A DNA stretch of 64,000 nucleotides, taken from NCBI GenBank assembly GCA_019843655.1, contig JACDQD010000004.1:3720001-3784000 (forward strand), read 5' to 3'. The position numbers were made by a program, and so were the translations under genes. This document shows positions 63,740 through 64,000 of the stretch, in pieces (positions within the stretch are counted from its first letter, which is position 1; each line of letters begins with the position of its first letter). Under the pieces are notes generated by a model that saw only the letters and a list, made by a program, of their open reading frames with translations, ran no database searches and was not told where the DNA came from. The stretch is from Lethocerus indicus. Taxonomy: Eukaryota; Arthropoda; Insecta; Hemiptera; Belostomatidae.

Positions 63740-64000
63740 ATCATACAAACATTAATATAAGTAGTTTCAATACATGTAAACTGATTAAAATAACATTCAA
63801 GGTATAGGGCACCAGCTATTAACACTACATTAAGTACATAACTAAATGTTGCACAATTTTTGAAAACCAAGTTACCCAGTCATCTAGTTCATTTGGATAC
63901 TACTGATGATTATTATATTTTTTTCGGTAGTAATTATTGTTTTCCATTTTAGCAATTATTATTGGATTATGGGGCCCTTACAGTAACTCAAGTACCTGGG
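63740..64000 (+). other. TMEM245 3' UTR
   Basis: AT-rich sequence after the stop codon with no open frame. No clear AATAAA is seen before the window ends, so the transcript probably continues beyond it. Confidence 0.5.

Overview
The window looks like nuclear DNA of an arthropod, most likely a non-dipteran insect. Its genes are split by short AT-rich introns with GT/AG borders and are of typical animal families. It holds seven or eight protein-coding genes. There is no CRISPR array, operon, rRNA or recognisable intact transposon, and I found no new multi-gene system.

Layout. Bases 1 to about 20,700 are a CpG-normal, gene-poor stretch with no protein gene I can defend; it carries an inverted repeat at 15.3-15.5 kb and two weak exon-like segments. 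From about 20.7 kb to the end the DNA is AT-rich and strongly CpG-depleted, except for short CpG-rich patches at the 5' ends of most genes. In order the genes are: Rab8 GTPase (+, 22,307-26,112); lysosomal beta-mannosidase (+, 31,930-39,404, 14 exons, with an apparent one-base frameshift in exon 13); a single-exon 527-residue protein that I tentatively call FANCB-like (-, 39,993-41,576); an unidentified multi-exon helical-repeat-like gene (-, 43,207-48,234); intronless HEXIM, the P-TEFb inhibitor (+, 48,735-49,754); the tRNA wobble adenosine deaminase subunit ADAT2 (-, 52,786-53,274); the uracil-DNA glycosylase SMUG1 (-, 53,527-55,602); and TMEM245 (+, 56,594-63,739, 14 exons).

How they relate. 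These are housekeeping genes with separate jobs: membrane traffic, lysosomal glycan breakdown, transcription elongation control, tRNA editing and DNA repair. Their arrangement is compact. HEXIM and the helical-repeat gene are divergent, as are SMUG1 and TMEM245. Beta-mannosidase and the FANCB-like gene are convergent, as are HEXIM and ADAT2. The CpG pattern (depleted gene bodies, CpG-rich starts) is what long-term germline DNA methylation would leave.

Points most worth a second look: the candidate FANCB-like protein (Drosophila lacks FANCB), the NKCE variant of the guanine-binding motif in Rab8, the beta-mannosidase frameshift, the unidentified minus-strand gene, and the missing first exon of ADAT2 immediately downstream of SMUG1.
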